A stretch of 64,000 nucleotides of DNA from Corticibacter populi. Lineage in GTDB: Bacteria > Pseudomonadota > Gammaproteobacteria > Burkholderiales > Burkholderiaceae_C. A model generated the notes under the pieces. It did not search any database. It was given only the letters and a program-made list of their open reading frames with translations, and was not told where the DNA came from. Shown here one piece after another: positions 43,885 to 51,629 of this stretch (position 1 is the first letter of the stretch; each line of letters opens with the position of its first letter). The position numbers and the translations under genes are program-made. The stretch lies in assembly GCF_004217315.1 (NCBI RefSeq), contig NZ_SGWR01000001.1, forward strand, positions 496,001 through 560,000, in the 5' to 3' direction.

Positions 43885-45552
43885 ATGGAAGTGGGCAGCT
43901 ACCTCGAAATCTTCCTCACCGGCTACGGCTGGGGTTTCGCCAACATCATCGCCGGCACGGTGGCCTCGACCGGCCTGGTGGTGATCCCGTTCATCTGGAT
44001 CATTCTCTCGACCTGGAAGGATGCCAAGGAGCGCGGTGATTCAGGTGCCGGCGTCGAGTCGATCGTGGACACGATCCTGGTGCGCGTCGTCACGGCGCTG
44101 TGCGTCTACACCTTGTGCTTTGCAACCACGCCAATCACCACGGTGAACAACCTGGTCTACAAGCCACGCCCCACCCTGATGGAGCCCAATCCGCAACCTG
44201 TCAGCAGCTCAGGCACTGGCACGACCTTCGATACGGCCATGTCCAGCGCCTTCGACCAGAGCTACAGCACCTCACCATCCGGTCAGCTCACCTACGTGCC
44301 GGCCTGGTGGTATGCGGTGATGTCAATCGGCTCTGGCCTGAACTCGGCCGTGCTGGGGTCGCTGAGCGATCGCATGAGCGACCTGCGGGAGCTGGAAGAC
44401 ACATTGCGCACGTCGACGGTGAAGGATTCTCGAATCCTCCAGGAAATGCAGGCCTTCCGGGCGGCCTGTTTCTACCCCGCGAAATCGAAGTTTCTCAGCA
44501 GTGATCCTGCCACGATCAGCAGCGCCGGACAGGCCATCGTCACCGACGAGAGTGGTGTCTATGGCGCAAAGGATGTGGAGTGGCTGGGCAGCAAGCTGTT
44601 CACGACCGAGGCAGGCTTTTACGACGCCATCCGGCCGCCCTTCCCTGTCACGGGTTTCACGGTCGATTGCGGCCGGGACCTGGAGTACCACCAGTGCTCG
44701 AGCGACCCTCAGCCCTACTACACCGGCGCGCAGATGGACCCGGATTGGGGTCGGCCGACCTGCAATGAATGGTGGTTGGATTCGGACCACGGCCTGCGTG
44801 CCAAGATGGTCAAGTCAGGGTTCAAGAATGGCGGCGGCCTGCTGACCAACTTCAGGCTCTCGATCTCATCCGAAGATGAGCTGGACCTGCTGGCCAAGCA
44901 CATCACCAACCAGGCCAATCCGCAGTATGTGAACAACATCGGCTCATTGACACAAGGCAGTGACGAACTGGCCTGGTACACCAAGGCTGGGCGATGGCTC
45001 ACAGGCCTGGCCGGCTCCCCCAAGATGTTCATGGAAGGCCTCACCGCTGCCGGCACGATGAAGTTCCTGATGAGCATGCTGCCGATGGTTCAGGCCATCG
45101 TGCTGTTGGGTCTGTACATGTTCCTGCCGATGGTCACATTTCTTTCGGGCTTCGATGTCCGCATCATGTTCACCGGAGCGATCGCCATCCTCACCGTGAA
45201 GCTGTGGACGGCCATGTGGGAAATCGCATTCTGGATCGATGCACGCCTGATGGCTGCCATGTTCCCTCAAGATGGCCAGGCGAATGCCACCTACGTCGTC
45301 AACAACCTGATTCAAACATTTGAGGACGGCAGCATGCCTGGCGAAAAGCGCATTCTCCTGAACATCCTGATGCTGGTGATGTTCATTGGATTCCCGATGG
45401 TATGGACAGGGATGATGGCGTGGGTTGGAGCACGAGTTGGAGAAGCATTTGGCCCAGCAATGAAAAGTGCTGATGCAACTGGAAGAGGACTTGGAGCAGG
45501 TGGGGCGAAACTTATTGGTAAGACTGGCTCCGCTGTCGCAAAGAAACTATAA
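43885..45552 (+). CDS. TraG N-terminal-type mating-pair stabilisation protein
   Basis: This is a 555-residue protein with several N-terminal membrane segments (GYGWGFANIIAGTVASTGLV, VRVVTALCVYTLCFATTPIT) and a second cluster near residues 395-470 (MLPMVQAIVLLGLYMFLPMV). It corresponds to the N-terminal TraG domain of F plasmid; the C-terminal periplasmic entry-exclusion part of F TraG is absent, as usual for PFGI-1 type ICEs. The ATG at 43885 is chosen over an open frame that runs back into the previous gene. It is the last gene of the mating operon and is followed by a terminator. Confidence 0.88.
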   Translation: MEVGSYLEIFLTGYGWGFANIIAGTVASTGLVVIPFIWIILSTWKDAKERGDSGAGVESIVDTILVRVVTALCVYTLCFATTPITTVNNLVYKPRPTLMEPNPQPVSSSGTGTTFDTAMSSAFDQSYSTSPSGQLTYVPAWWYAVMSIGSGLNSAVLGSLSDRMSDLRELEDTLRTSTVKDSRILQEMQAFRAACFYPAKSKFLSSDPATISSAGQAIVTDESGVYGAKDVEWLGSKLFTTEAGFYDAIRPPFPVTGFTVDCGRDLEYHQCSSDPQPYYTGAQMDPDWGRPTCNEWWLDSDHGLRAKMVKSGFKNGGGLLTNFRLSISSEDELDLLAKHITNQANPQYVNNIGSLTQGSDELAWYTKAGRWLTGLAGSPKMFMEGLTAAGTMKFLMSMLPMVQAIVLLGLYMFLPMVTFLSGFDVRIMFTGAIAILTVKLWTAMWEIAFWIDARLMAAMFPQDGQANATYVVNNLIQTFEDGSMPGEKRILLNILMLVMFIGFPMVWTGMMAWVGARVGEAFGPAMKSADATGRGLGAGGAKLIGKTGSAVAKKL

Positions 45553-45577
45553 AAAAGCAGCCATTAGGCTGCTCTTT
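45553..45577 (+). terminator. Terminator of the mating operon
   Basis: AAAGCAGCC / GGCTGCTCTTT hairpin with an ATTA loop directly after the traG-like stop. The A run on the left lets it serve the convergent small gene as well. Confidence 0.8.
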
Positions 45578-45586
45578 AAATAAGTG

Positions 45587-45829
45587 TTATTTTAAATTTG
45601 TCCAAGCCTCTGCTGCTTGCCTTTCCAGTTCACCGATATGCAAATAATCATCTCGACCATCAAATTTATAATGAAGTCGTGGGCCTTCAATCAACTCGGT
45701 TTTTTTGGATTCATTACCCACATGAAAATCATCCAATGCAGCATCACAAAATGCACCGAACATGCGCGCACCAATACGAAGAAGCGATTTCTTCTTCGTT
45801 ACTTGAACTTGTGAGCGGATTGCTTGCAT
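45587..45829 (-). CDS. Small unknown ICE protein, convergent with TraG
   Basis: This is an 80-residue basic-to-acidic protein starting MQAIRSQVQVTKKKSLLRIG. The ATG at 45829 has GAGG nine bases upstream. It has no signal peptide. The sequence LDDFHVGNESKKTELIEGPR is not part of any family I know. It is AT-richer than the genes on either side and is the only minus-strand gene within the transfer region apart from the TA module, so it may be a late arrival or a regulator of the region. Confidence 0.5.
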   Translation of the reverse strand: MQAIRSQVQVTKKKSLLRIGARMFGAFCDAALDDFHVGNESKKTELIEGPRLHYKFDGRDDYLHIGELERQAAEAWTNLK

Positions 45830-45879
45830 GGTGTGTACCTCTATACCTGACAACGGAGGCTATTCGGTTTGGTTGACAT

Positions 45880-45923
45880 TGTCAAGCCGAAACCCCCTCA
45901 CACGTTCCACCGGATTTCGCATG
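45880..45923 (+). promoter_or_regulatory. GCCGAAACCC leader element, copy 3
   Basis: TGTCAAGCCGAAACCCCCTC followed by a decayed right arm CCGGATTTCGCATGG. It stands 60 bases before the PH-domain gene. Confidence 0.6.
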
Positions 45924-45982
45924 GCATCGCCTTGGGCGGATGCATACAGTGCATCAGGACTTAACTTTTCAGGAGAACCAAT

Positions 45983-46447
45983 GTGAATCTGGAACAGGCA
46001 AGCATGACTCCGGGCCCGGCACGGCATGTGCGCGAGCAAGATCTGCTGTGGAGTGAATCCGAGGGCCAGGCGGCCAACGCCGGCGTGTTCATCCTGGCAC
46101 TGCTCACGTTCTGGCTGCTCGTGCCGGTGCTGTACGCGGTCTACCGCTACCTGCGTTCGGCCACGACTCGCTACACGCTGACAGACCAGCGCCTGCTGGT
46201 GCAGAGCGGCATCATCGTCAAGCACATCGAGACATTGGAGCTGTATCGCGTCCTCGATCTCTCGGTCAGCGGCACGCTGCTGCTGACGGTGTTCGGTCGT
46301 GGCCGTGTGGTGATCTCCAGCACGGACGCTACGACGCCGAAACTCACCATCAATGCCATTGCCAATCCGCAGGCCGTGGCCAACCTCATCCGCGATGCCG
46401 TCGAGCGCTGCCGAGTGCTCAAGGGCGTGCGCGCATTCGATCACTGA
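45983..46447 (+). CDS. PH-domain membrane protein (bPH2/YdbS-like)
   Basis: This is a 154-residue protein with one or two central membrane segments (GVFILALLTFWLLVPVLYAV) followed by a bacterial PH domain: TTRYTLTDQRLLVQSGIIVK, IETLELYRVLDLSVSGTLLL and GRGRVVISSTDATTPKLTIN. Such proteins hold a PH-like beta domain against the membrane. The start is a GTG at 45983 with AGGAG upstream; an overlapping ATG is out of frame. It opens an accessory operon behind leader copy 3. PH-domain proteins of this type are often seen in MPF-type G elements, but their role is unknown. Confidence 0.8.
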   Translation: MNLEQASMTPGPARHVREQDLLWSESEGQAANAGVFILALLTFWLLVPVLYAVYRYLRSATTRYTLTDQRLLVQSGIIVKHIETLELYRVLDLSVSGTLLLTVFGRGRVVISSTDATTPKLTINAIANPQAVANLIRDAVERCRVLKGVRAFDH

Positions 46448-46457
46448 AAGGACAACT

Positions 46458-47189
46458 ATGCGTTATCGCAAAAGCATGGGCATGGCAGGGCTGATGCTCG
46501 CCGCCAGCGTGCTGGGCCAGGCCCTTGCCCCGTCTGACATTGCCCAGGCCATCAAGACGTCCATCGCGCAGCACAGCGACGTCCATGTCGATTCGGTACA
46601 CACGACACCTGTGCCTGGAATATTCGAGGTGGTCGCGGACGCGGACGTGTTCTACACCGACGCCAGTGGCCGCTATGCATTTCTCGAGGCACGACTGGTC
46701 GACATGCAGGACAAGCGCGATCTCACCGACGCCCGGCTGCGCGACATGAACCGCATCCCCTTCGAATCCCTGCCACTGCAGCTGGCGATCAAGGAGGTGC
46801 GTGGCGACGGCAGCCGCACATTCGCTGTTTTCGAGGACAGCCAGTGTCCGATCTGCCAGGTCTTCACGAAGTTCATCGACCAGCTCGATGACGTGACCAT
46901 CTACCGCTTCCCGTTCCCGGTGATCCACCCGACCGAGTCAGCGCGCCAGGCGCGCATTGGCTGGTGCGCACCCGATCGCGCTGGCACATGGCACGCCATC
47001 ATGAATGGCGTCAGGCCCGAGGGCACCGAATCATGCGACGTGTCCGGCCTGGTCGATATCCTCAAGGTCGGCGAGCAGCACGCCATCAACAGCACGCCCA
47101 CCGTGGTGCTGCTCGACGGCACGCGCCTGGTGGGCGCGACGCCACCAGAACAGTTCATCGAAGCCATCGACCAAAGCAGGAGGCAGTGA
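46458..47189 (+). CDS. DsbC-like thiol:disulfide isomerase
   Basis: This is a 243-residue periplasmic protein with a signal segment (MAGLMLAASVLGQALA), a short DsbC-type N-terminal domain, and a thioredoxin fold with the active site CPIC in FEDSQCPICQVFTKFIDQLD and the cis-Pro loop INSTPTVVLLDGTRLVGATP. It likely shuffles disulfides in cysteine-rich transfer proteins such as the TraU-like protein and the pilins. AAAGGA stands before the ATG at 46458. It shares an operon with the PH-domain gene upstream (10-base gap). Confidence 0.9.
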   Translation: MRYRKSMGMAGLMLAASVLGQALAPSDIAQAIKTSIAQHSDVHVDSVHTTPVPGIFEVVADADVFYTDASGRYAFLEARLVDMQDKRDLTDARLRDMNRIPFESLPLQLAIKEVRGDGSRTFAVFEDSQCPICQVFTKFIDQLDDVTIYRFPFPVIHPTESARQARIGWCAPDRAGTWHAIMNGVRPEGTESCDVSGLVDILKVGEQHAINSTPTVVLLDGTRLVGATPPEQFIEAIDQSRRQ

Positions 47190-47191
47190 GC

Positions 47192-47791
47192 ATGATAGGA
47201 ATCTTCCCCGTTCTCCGGCGCGTAGCCATGGCCTTAGCGCTGGTGTTGTCCGGCTCTATTCCCCTTTCCGCATGGGCACAGGCAGCGTTGCCTGCGGGTC
47301 TGTCCTGGCAACCCATGAGCCTGGCTGTCTTCAACTCGGCGGTGTTCCAGGGCACAGCATCGCGTGCGGAGCTTGGCCTGGCTGGCAGCATCTGGTCGCA
47401 GGAGATTGCCGCGCTGCCAGCAAAACGAGCCAGCGCACCGGCATTGCCCGGCTTTGTCCTGGTCGGCGTGGCGAGCCTGCAGGGCCAGCAGCTGGTTTTC
47501 TCCAGCATGCACGCCCTCGGTCTGTGCCCGCCGGCGGAAAACAGCCGCTCGGCCGAGGACATCTACGTGCAATGCCCGCTGAGGATCACCCGCTATGGTC
47601 CCGACTCGAAGGCCGTGACACGACAGCTGACCGAGTTCTGTTTTCTCTACTCGGATGACCAGAACAATCCTGCGCAGCTCAACCACACCGAGTACGCCTT
47701 CGATGAGCAAACCGGCACGGCCTACTTCCGCGTCATTCAGCATGGTCTGCGAGTACCGGCGTGCGACCGCAGCGTGACCATCAAGCCGTGA
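47192..47791 (+). CDS. Exported unknown ICE protein
   Basis: This is a 199-residue protein with a signal peptide (MALALVLSGSIPLSAWAQ). The mature part has three or four cysteines (ALGLCPPAE, YVQCPLRI, TEFCFLYS, RVPACDRS), which are possible substrates of the DsbC-like protein next door. It has TEYAFDEQTGTAYFRVIQHG near the C-terminus. Family not recognised. It starts two bases after the DsbC-like stop. Confidence 0.65.
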   Translation: MIGIFPVLRRVAMALALVLSGSIPLSAWAQAALPAGLSWQPMSLAVFNSAVFQGTASRAELGLAGSIWSQEIAALPAKRASAPALPGFVLVGVASLQGQQLVFSSMHALGLCPPAENSRSAEDIYVQCPLRITRYGPDSKAVTRQLTEFCFLYSDDQNNPAQLNHTEYAFDEQTGTAYFRVIQHGLRVPACDRSVTIKP

Positions 47792-47801
47792 GGGTGAGCG
47801 C

Positions 47802-48668
47802 ATGAACACGCTTTCTCATTCCCCCATCCGTCGTCGGCTTGCAAAGCCGGCCTTCGGCTGGCTTGGCTACCTGTTCATTGGCCTGGCCATCGCAGCCACG
47901 GTCACCGCCGCGCAGGTCGCGGATGCGATCCGCAACAGCAGCACGGCATCAGCCTGGCTCAAGGACAATGCCGATGCAGTCGGGCGCCTTGCCATGTTCG
48001 AGAGCAGCGGCCGCACCGACATCTACAACGGCAGCTGCTGCTATGGCGTGCTGCAGATGAACACGGCCAACATCCGTGCCAGCGGCTACACGACCGCAGA
48101 GTTCCAACAGTTATCCCTGCAGGACCAGGTCAATGCCTGGTCGACCATCATGTCGTCGGCGCTGGCAACACGCAATCCGAATACGCTCGCCGGCATGGAC
48201 ACATTCGATGGCAGGCCGGTGACCGGCGACCTGGTACTCGCATGCGTGCAGCTCGGCATCGGCAACTGCGGCTCGATGATCCGCTCGGGCAGCTGCAGCG
48301 GTTTTGCCGACCGCAATGGAACGACGATCTGCGACATGGCAGACCATATCGCCGGCAATGCGAGTGGATCGACTGCCTCGGGAGCGAGCAGTTCTACAAA
48401 CGGCATTGGAGCAGGATATGGCGGCTCGGCATTTTCTGGAACATACGATGGCAATTTCGATACAGGTTCCGGTGTTGATTCGGCAAAACTCAAGCTCTAT
48501 CTGCAAATGGCGCTGCTCTCATTGACGGCCATGGTGATTGCCGGAGCCATGATCAATAGCTGGCGTGGATATTCTCGCGGTGCTCTGACGCTCCCGGAAT
48601 TCAAGCAGGTGATATTCATGGGGACGATTGCAATATCCTTCGTCGCGTGTGTCGGTACATTTCTCTGA
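47802..48668 (+). CDS. Lysozyme-like membrane protein of the ICE
   Basis: This is a 288-residue protein. After an N-terminal membrane segment (WLGYLFIGLAIAATVTAAQV) comes a lysozyme-like domain with the likely catalytic Glu in RLAMFESSGRTDIYNGSCCY and GVLQMNTANIRASGY (the GLMQ-type motif). A Ser/Gly-rich linker leads to two C-terminal membrane segments (LYLQMALLSLTAMVIAGAMI and VIFMGTIAISFVACVGTFL). This gives a transglycosylase head on a membrane-bound stalk. Its combination with two C-terminal segments is unusual for transglycosylases. Confidence 0.72.
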   Translation: MNTLSHSPIRRRLAKPAFGWLGYLFIGLAIAATVTAAQVADAIRNSSTASAWLKDNADAVGRLAMFESSGRTDIYNGSCCYGVLQMNTANIRASGYTTAEFQQLSLQDQVNAWSTIMSSALATRNPNTLAGMDTFDGRPVTGDLVLACVQLGIGNCGSMIRSGSCSGFADRNGTTICDMADHIAGNASGSTASGASSSTNGIGAGYGGSAFSGTYDGNFDTGSGVDSAKLKLYLQMALLSLTAMVIAGAMINSWRGYSRGALTLPEFKQVIFMGTIAISFVACVGTFL

Positions 48669-48672
48669 CGCC

Positions 48673-49221
48673 ATGAGAAAAAGATGTTTCATTGCCTTGG
48701 CGCTGATCGCTGCAGCGCTTAACGTCCAGGCCGACAGCACCACCCGCTGCCTGCGCGGCCAGGTGCAAACCAGGCACTGCGCACAGGTGATCGAAAACTA
48801 CTGGCAGCATGAAGCAGCCATCCGTGAAACGGCCGTGCGCTTCGGACTGGAGCCGGCGCTGCTCAAGGCCCTGGTAGCGACCGAGAGCCAGTACAACGCA
48901 AAGGCCCGTTCGCATGCGGATGCGCGTGGGCTGACGCAGGTATTGCCCTCCACGGCCAAGGGCATGGGTGTTGCAGATCCGCATACCCGCCTCTATGACC
49001 CGCATGTATCGCTCTCGGCCGGCGCCGCATACCTGCGGCAGATGTACGTCGAGTTCCGCGACTGGCGGCTGGCACTGGCCGCATACAACGCCGGGCCCGG
49101 CGCCGTGCGCCGGCACAAAGGGATTCCACCCTACCGCGAGACGCAGCAGTACGTGGTCAAGGTGCTGGCCCTGTATCGCCAGTTCGCGCTGGTGGACGCG
49201 CAGTTGGCGAGTGCACGCTGA
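48673..49221 (+). CDS. Lytic transglycosylase, SLT domain
   Basis: This is a 182-residue exported enzyme. A signal peptide (CFIALALIAAALNVQA) is followed by an SLT domain with the catalytic Glu in LLKALVATESQYNAKARSHA, the motif GLTQVLPSTAKGMGV and the end block [20 protein letters not shown]. The ATG at 48673 is four bases after the preceding stop. The last 158 bases are nearly repeated at 50121-50278, beyond a toxin-antitoxin module. It may take the place of PilT of the type IVb pilus operon that follows. Confidence 0.9.
   Translation: MRKRCFIALALIAAALNVQADSTTRCLRGQVQTRHCAQVIENYWQHEAAIRETAVRFGLEPALLKALVATESQYNAKARSHADARGLTQVLPSTAKGMGVADPHTRLYDPHVSLSAGAAYLRQMYVEFRDWRLALAAYNAGPGAVRRHKGIPPYRETQQYVVKVLALYRQFALVDAQLASAR
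49064..49221 (+). repeat. 158-bp duplicated end of the transglycosylase gene, copy in the intact gene
   Basis: Matches 50121-50278 with three base differences seen. Confidence 0.85.
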
Positions 49222-49240
49222 GCCGCGACCACCGCCCCAT

Positions 49241-49738
49241 TTACAGGGAAAGCGCAGTCGTCAGAGGCAGGAACAAAGTAAGCGGCTCATCTTTCATTGC
49301 AATGAAGCCGTGATGCTTGTAGAAGTCCGCTGCAGATTCGTCCTTTGCATCGACAAGCATTGCATATGAGGCGATTTCCGATCGGCAAGATCGATCAAGG
49401 GCGTCTGCAAGCAGTGCCGCTCCCAGGCCCTCTCCTTGATGGGCTTGATCAACGGCCAAGCGTCCCATCCTGACGGCTGGCACTGTCGGGTAGCGAGGCA
49501 GCTTCTTGGTAATGGCAGACGGAAGGTCTCTCAGCAGGATGCTGGCCGAAGCCAAGGTGTAATAGCCCGCGATGCGCTGGTCGCTGGTCAGCGCCACAAA
49601 ACAGGCGGCCACACGGCGCCGGACGTCCTGGCTGGCCTGTTCACGCAAATAGCGATTCAGGGGCTGAGACTGGCTATTAAACGCCTGGCGTGCATGGCCT
49701 GGATCAAGTTTGACGACCTGGTAGCGCGCAGAACTCAT
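49241..49738 (-). CDS. GNAT acetyltransferase toxin (TacT-like)
   Basis: This is a 165-residue protein of the GNAT fold that blocks translation by acetylating aminoacyl-tRNA in characterised relatives. The acetyl-CoA loop is in [20 protein letters not shown], followed by [20 protein letters not shown]. The N-terminal half has [20 protein letters not shown] and [13 protein letters not shown]. It overlaps the antitoxin gene by four bases. Together they form an independent minus-strand module inserted between the transglycosylase gene and the pilus operon. Confidence 0.9.
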   Translation of the reverse strand: MSSARYQVVKLDPGHARQAFNSQSQPLNRYLREQASQDVRRRVAACFVALTSDQRIAGYYTLASASILLRDLPSAITKKLPRYPTVPAVRMGRLAVDQAHQGEGLGAALLADALDRSCRSEIASYAMLVDAKDESAADFYKHHGFIAMKDEPLTLFLPLTTALSL

Positions 49739-50031
49739 TCGGCATGGTTCCCAATAAGCTTTCGGCGCCGGGAAAAGGCACGTTTTAGCGCAGGCGTTGC
49801 CTCAGGTGGTGAGAGAAGTGCTTGGGCAAAGTTTTTTTGGTCCTCCACGGAGAGGCGAACGACTTCGGCTTGCTCAATGGTGCGCTGTGCGGCATGCAGG
49901 GCCGCCGAAACCACAAAGTCGGTCACCGTGCGGCCTTCAATCTCTGCAGCACGCTTAATCGTCTGGTGTGACGCAGGAGCAATCCTGGCCTCCAGCCTGG
50001 CGATGGATGGGGCGATATTGGCTGCGGGCAT
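49735..50031 (-). CDS. DUF1778 antitoxin (TacA-like, ribbon-helix-helix)
   Basis: This is a 98-residue protein starting [20 protein letters not shown]. The RHH region [20 protein letters not shown] is followed by the toxin-binding C-terminal part ([20 protein letters not shown]). GGAGG lies eight bases before the ATG at 50031; an open frame five codons longer exists. It is expected to repress its own promoter together with the toxin. A promoter is seen just upstream. Confidence 0.9.
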   Translation of the reverse strand: MPAANIAPSIARLEARIAPASHQTIKRAAEIEGRTVTDFVVSAALHAAQRTIEQAEVVRLSVEDQKNFAQALLSPPEATPALKRAFSRRRKLIGNHAE

Positions 50032-50063
50032 GGCGTGTTCCTCCAAAGAATCTACTGTTGAAA

Positions 50064-50092
50064 ATTATCCGGCAAATAGCCGTACATATCAA
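50064..50092 (-). promoter_or_regulatory. Promoter and operator candidate of the toxin-antitoxin module
   Basis: On the minus strand TTGATA, a 17-base spacer and GATAAT. The spacer holds CGGC-TATTT-GCCG (50070-50082), a likely RHH operator. Confidence 0.65.
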
Positions 50093-50120
50093 GGGCAAAG
50101 ATACTTGGAGTTAAACGTCG

Positions 50121-50278
50121 GGCGGCTGGCACTGGCCGCATACAACGCCGGGCCCGGCGCCGTGCGCCGGCACAAAGGGATTCCACCCTACCGCGAGACG
50201 CAGCAGTATGTGGTCAAGGTGCTGGCCCTGTATCGCCAGTTCGCGCTGGTGGACGCGCAGTTGGCCAGCGCACGCTGA
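50121..50278 (+). pseudogene. Duplicated 3' fragment of the transglycosylase gene
   Basis: This encodes only the last 52 residues of the SLT protein ([20 protein letters not shown] onward) in frame to the same stop. No start codon or ribosome site is attached to it. It lies right of the toxin-antitoxin module and is followed by the terminator that presumably belonged to the original gene. Confidence 0.85.
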
Positions 50279-50298
50279 CCTAGTCATCACCCCCTCAG

Positions 50299-50321
50299 AA
50301 CCCGGCTCGGCCGGGTTTTCC
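50299..50321 (+). terminator. Terminator after the duplicated fragment
   Basis: AACCCGGC-TCG-GCCGGGTT hairpin followed by TTCCTTTT. It would have ended the accessory operon before the module was inserted. Confidence 0.75.
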
Positions 50322-50378
50322 TTTTCTGAAGGCGCGAGGAAATCGTCGCGTAAATCACTTATACGAATGCAATCCGCT

Positions 50379-50457
50379 TGTCAAGCCGAAACCCCCTCGC
50401 ACGTGCAACGGGGTTTCGGCTTGAGACAGTTTTCTCTGATTGCAACACTGGCAGGCA
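50379..50457 (+). promoter_or_regulatory. GCCGAAACCC leader element, copy 4 (79 bp)
   Basis: Long hairpin AAGCCGAAACCCC / GGGGTTTCGGCTT, then the conserved tail GACAGTTTTCTCTGATTG and CAACACTGGCAGGCA. It stands 108 bases before pilL. Confidence 0.75.
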
Positions 50458-50564
50458 CTGGCGATGCACACCTGTGCATCCGAGGTCCGGCCCATCGCGC
50501 GCATTGATTGCAACACCGCTCGCCTGGCTCGGGATGACCCATTGTCCAACTGTCGGGAGTTGTC

Positions 50565-51629
50565 ATGGCGCCAAGCCACTCACTCAAATCCAAAGCATCC
50601 ATCGCCGCGCTGGTCGTCGCAACCCTGACCGGTTGCAACAGCGTCAGTCTTGATCCCAACGCCACCGATGGCGCGTACAGCGTGCATCAACCTGCTCCGC
50701 AGGCGCAGCGGCAGGAGGCTCCAGCACCGCAGCAACGCGTGAGCCGCTACACCACGGCAGAGTCTCGCCCCGATGCCGGGGTGGTCGAGCCACTGCAGGC
50801 GGTTGTGCAGATCACCTATCCGCGTGACGTGCGCACCATCGAAGCCGCCCTCGACTACACGTTGATGAGGAGCGGCTATTCGCTGGCCCTGCCCACCACC
50901 GTTGAGCAGCAGCGTTTCCGGGGTCTGCCACTGCCAGAATCGCAGCGCACCCTGGGCCCATACACCGTCGAGCAGATCCTGCACACGCTGCTGGGCACCG
51001 AATGGCAGCTCGTCATCAACGCGCCGCAACGCGTCGTCGGTTTCGTCGAGCCGCCCTCCCCGATCGGGTCTGCCTCACTGCCCACGCCGTTGCCGGCAGT
51101 AGCGCCTGTGGCCGCCGTGCCGGTGCCTGCCTCAGCTGCCTCATCTGTATCGGCTGAACCTGTGACCGTAGCCCCGGTCGCTGCGAGCAACGCGTCAACG
51201 TCCGCAGCCCCCACCAGCTCGGCGATTTCTGCTGTCCCTGCCAAGGCATCAGCGACATCCACTTCCGCATTTCCGCCTGCCGCGTCTGCGCAAGCCGATT
51301 CGGGTGAAGTCTCTGCCTCTGCCGAACCCTCATCCAGCACCCCGGCAGCGCGCTGGGACGTGCTGCTCACCGACGTGACCCTGGCGCAGACCTTCCTGCG
51401 CTGGGGCAAGGATGCCGGCTACCGCGTCAAGTGGGATGCCGCCAAGCACGTGCTGATCGGCGCGACCGACTCCTACCAGCGCCTGAGCTTCGAGGATGCG
51501 GTCACGGCCGCGCTCTCCACGCCTGGCATCCAGCACAGCGAATACCCGCTGGAGGCCTGCTTCTATCCCAACAACCCGCCACTGGTGCGCATCACACGCC
51601 GCGGTGAGCAAGACAAGGAGTGCCAGTGA
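50565..51629 (+). CDS. pilL: Type IVb pilus lipoprotein PilL (TIGR03748)
   Basis: This is a 354-residue lipoprotein, lipobox LTGC (Cys24). The N-terminal part resembles PilL of R64/PFGI-1 (YPRDVRTIEAALDYTLMRSG, LGPYTVEQILHTLLGTEWQL). A Ser/Ala/Pro-rich linker of about 90 residues follows, and then a toxin-coregulated-pilus Q-like C-terminal domain (WDVLLTDVTLAQTFLRWGKD, VTAALSTPGIQHSEYPLEAC). It works at the outer membrane with the secretin PilN. GGGAG lies six bases before the ATG. Confidence 0.88.
   Translation: MAPSHSLKSKASIAALVVATLTGCNSVSLDPNATDGAYSVHQPAPQAQRQEAPAPQQRVSRYTTAESRPDAGVVEPLQAVVQITYPRDVRTIEAALDYTLMRSGYSLALPTTVEQQRFRGLPLPESQRTLGPYTVEQILHTLLGTEWQLVINAPQRVVGFVEPPSPIGSASLPTPLPAVAPVAAVPVPASAASSVSAEPVTVAPVAASNASTSAAPTSSAISAVPAKASATSTSAFPPAASAQADSGEVSASAEPSSSTPAARWDVLLTDVTLAQTFLRWGKDAGYRVKWDAAKHVLIGATDSYQRLSFEDAVTAALSTPGIQHSEYPLEACFYPNNPPLVRITRRGEQDKECQ

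Noticed and set aside
49436-50278. A 280-codon plus-strand frame that joins TA antisense sequence to the transglycosylase end.
   Set aside because: The first part is antisense to the toxin-antitoxin genes; only the last 52 codons are homologous to a gene, as a duplicated fragment.
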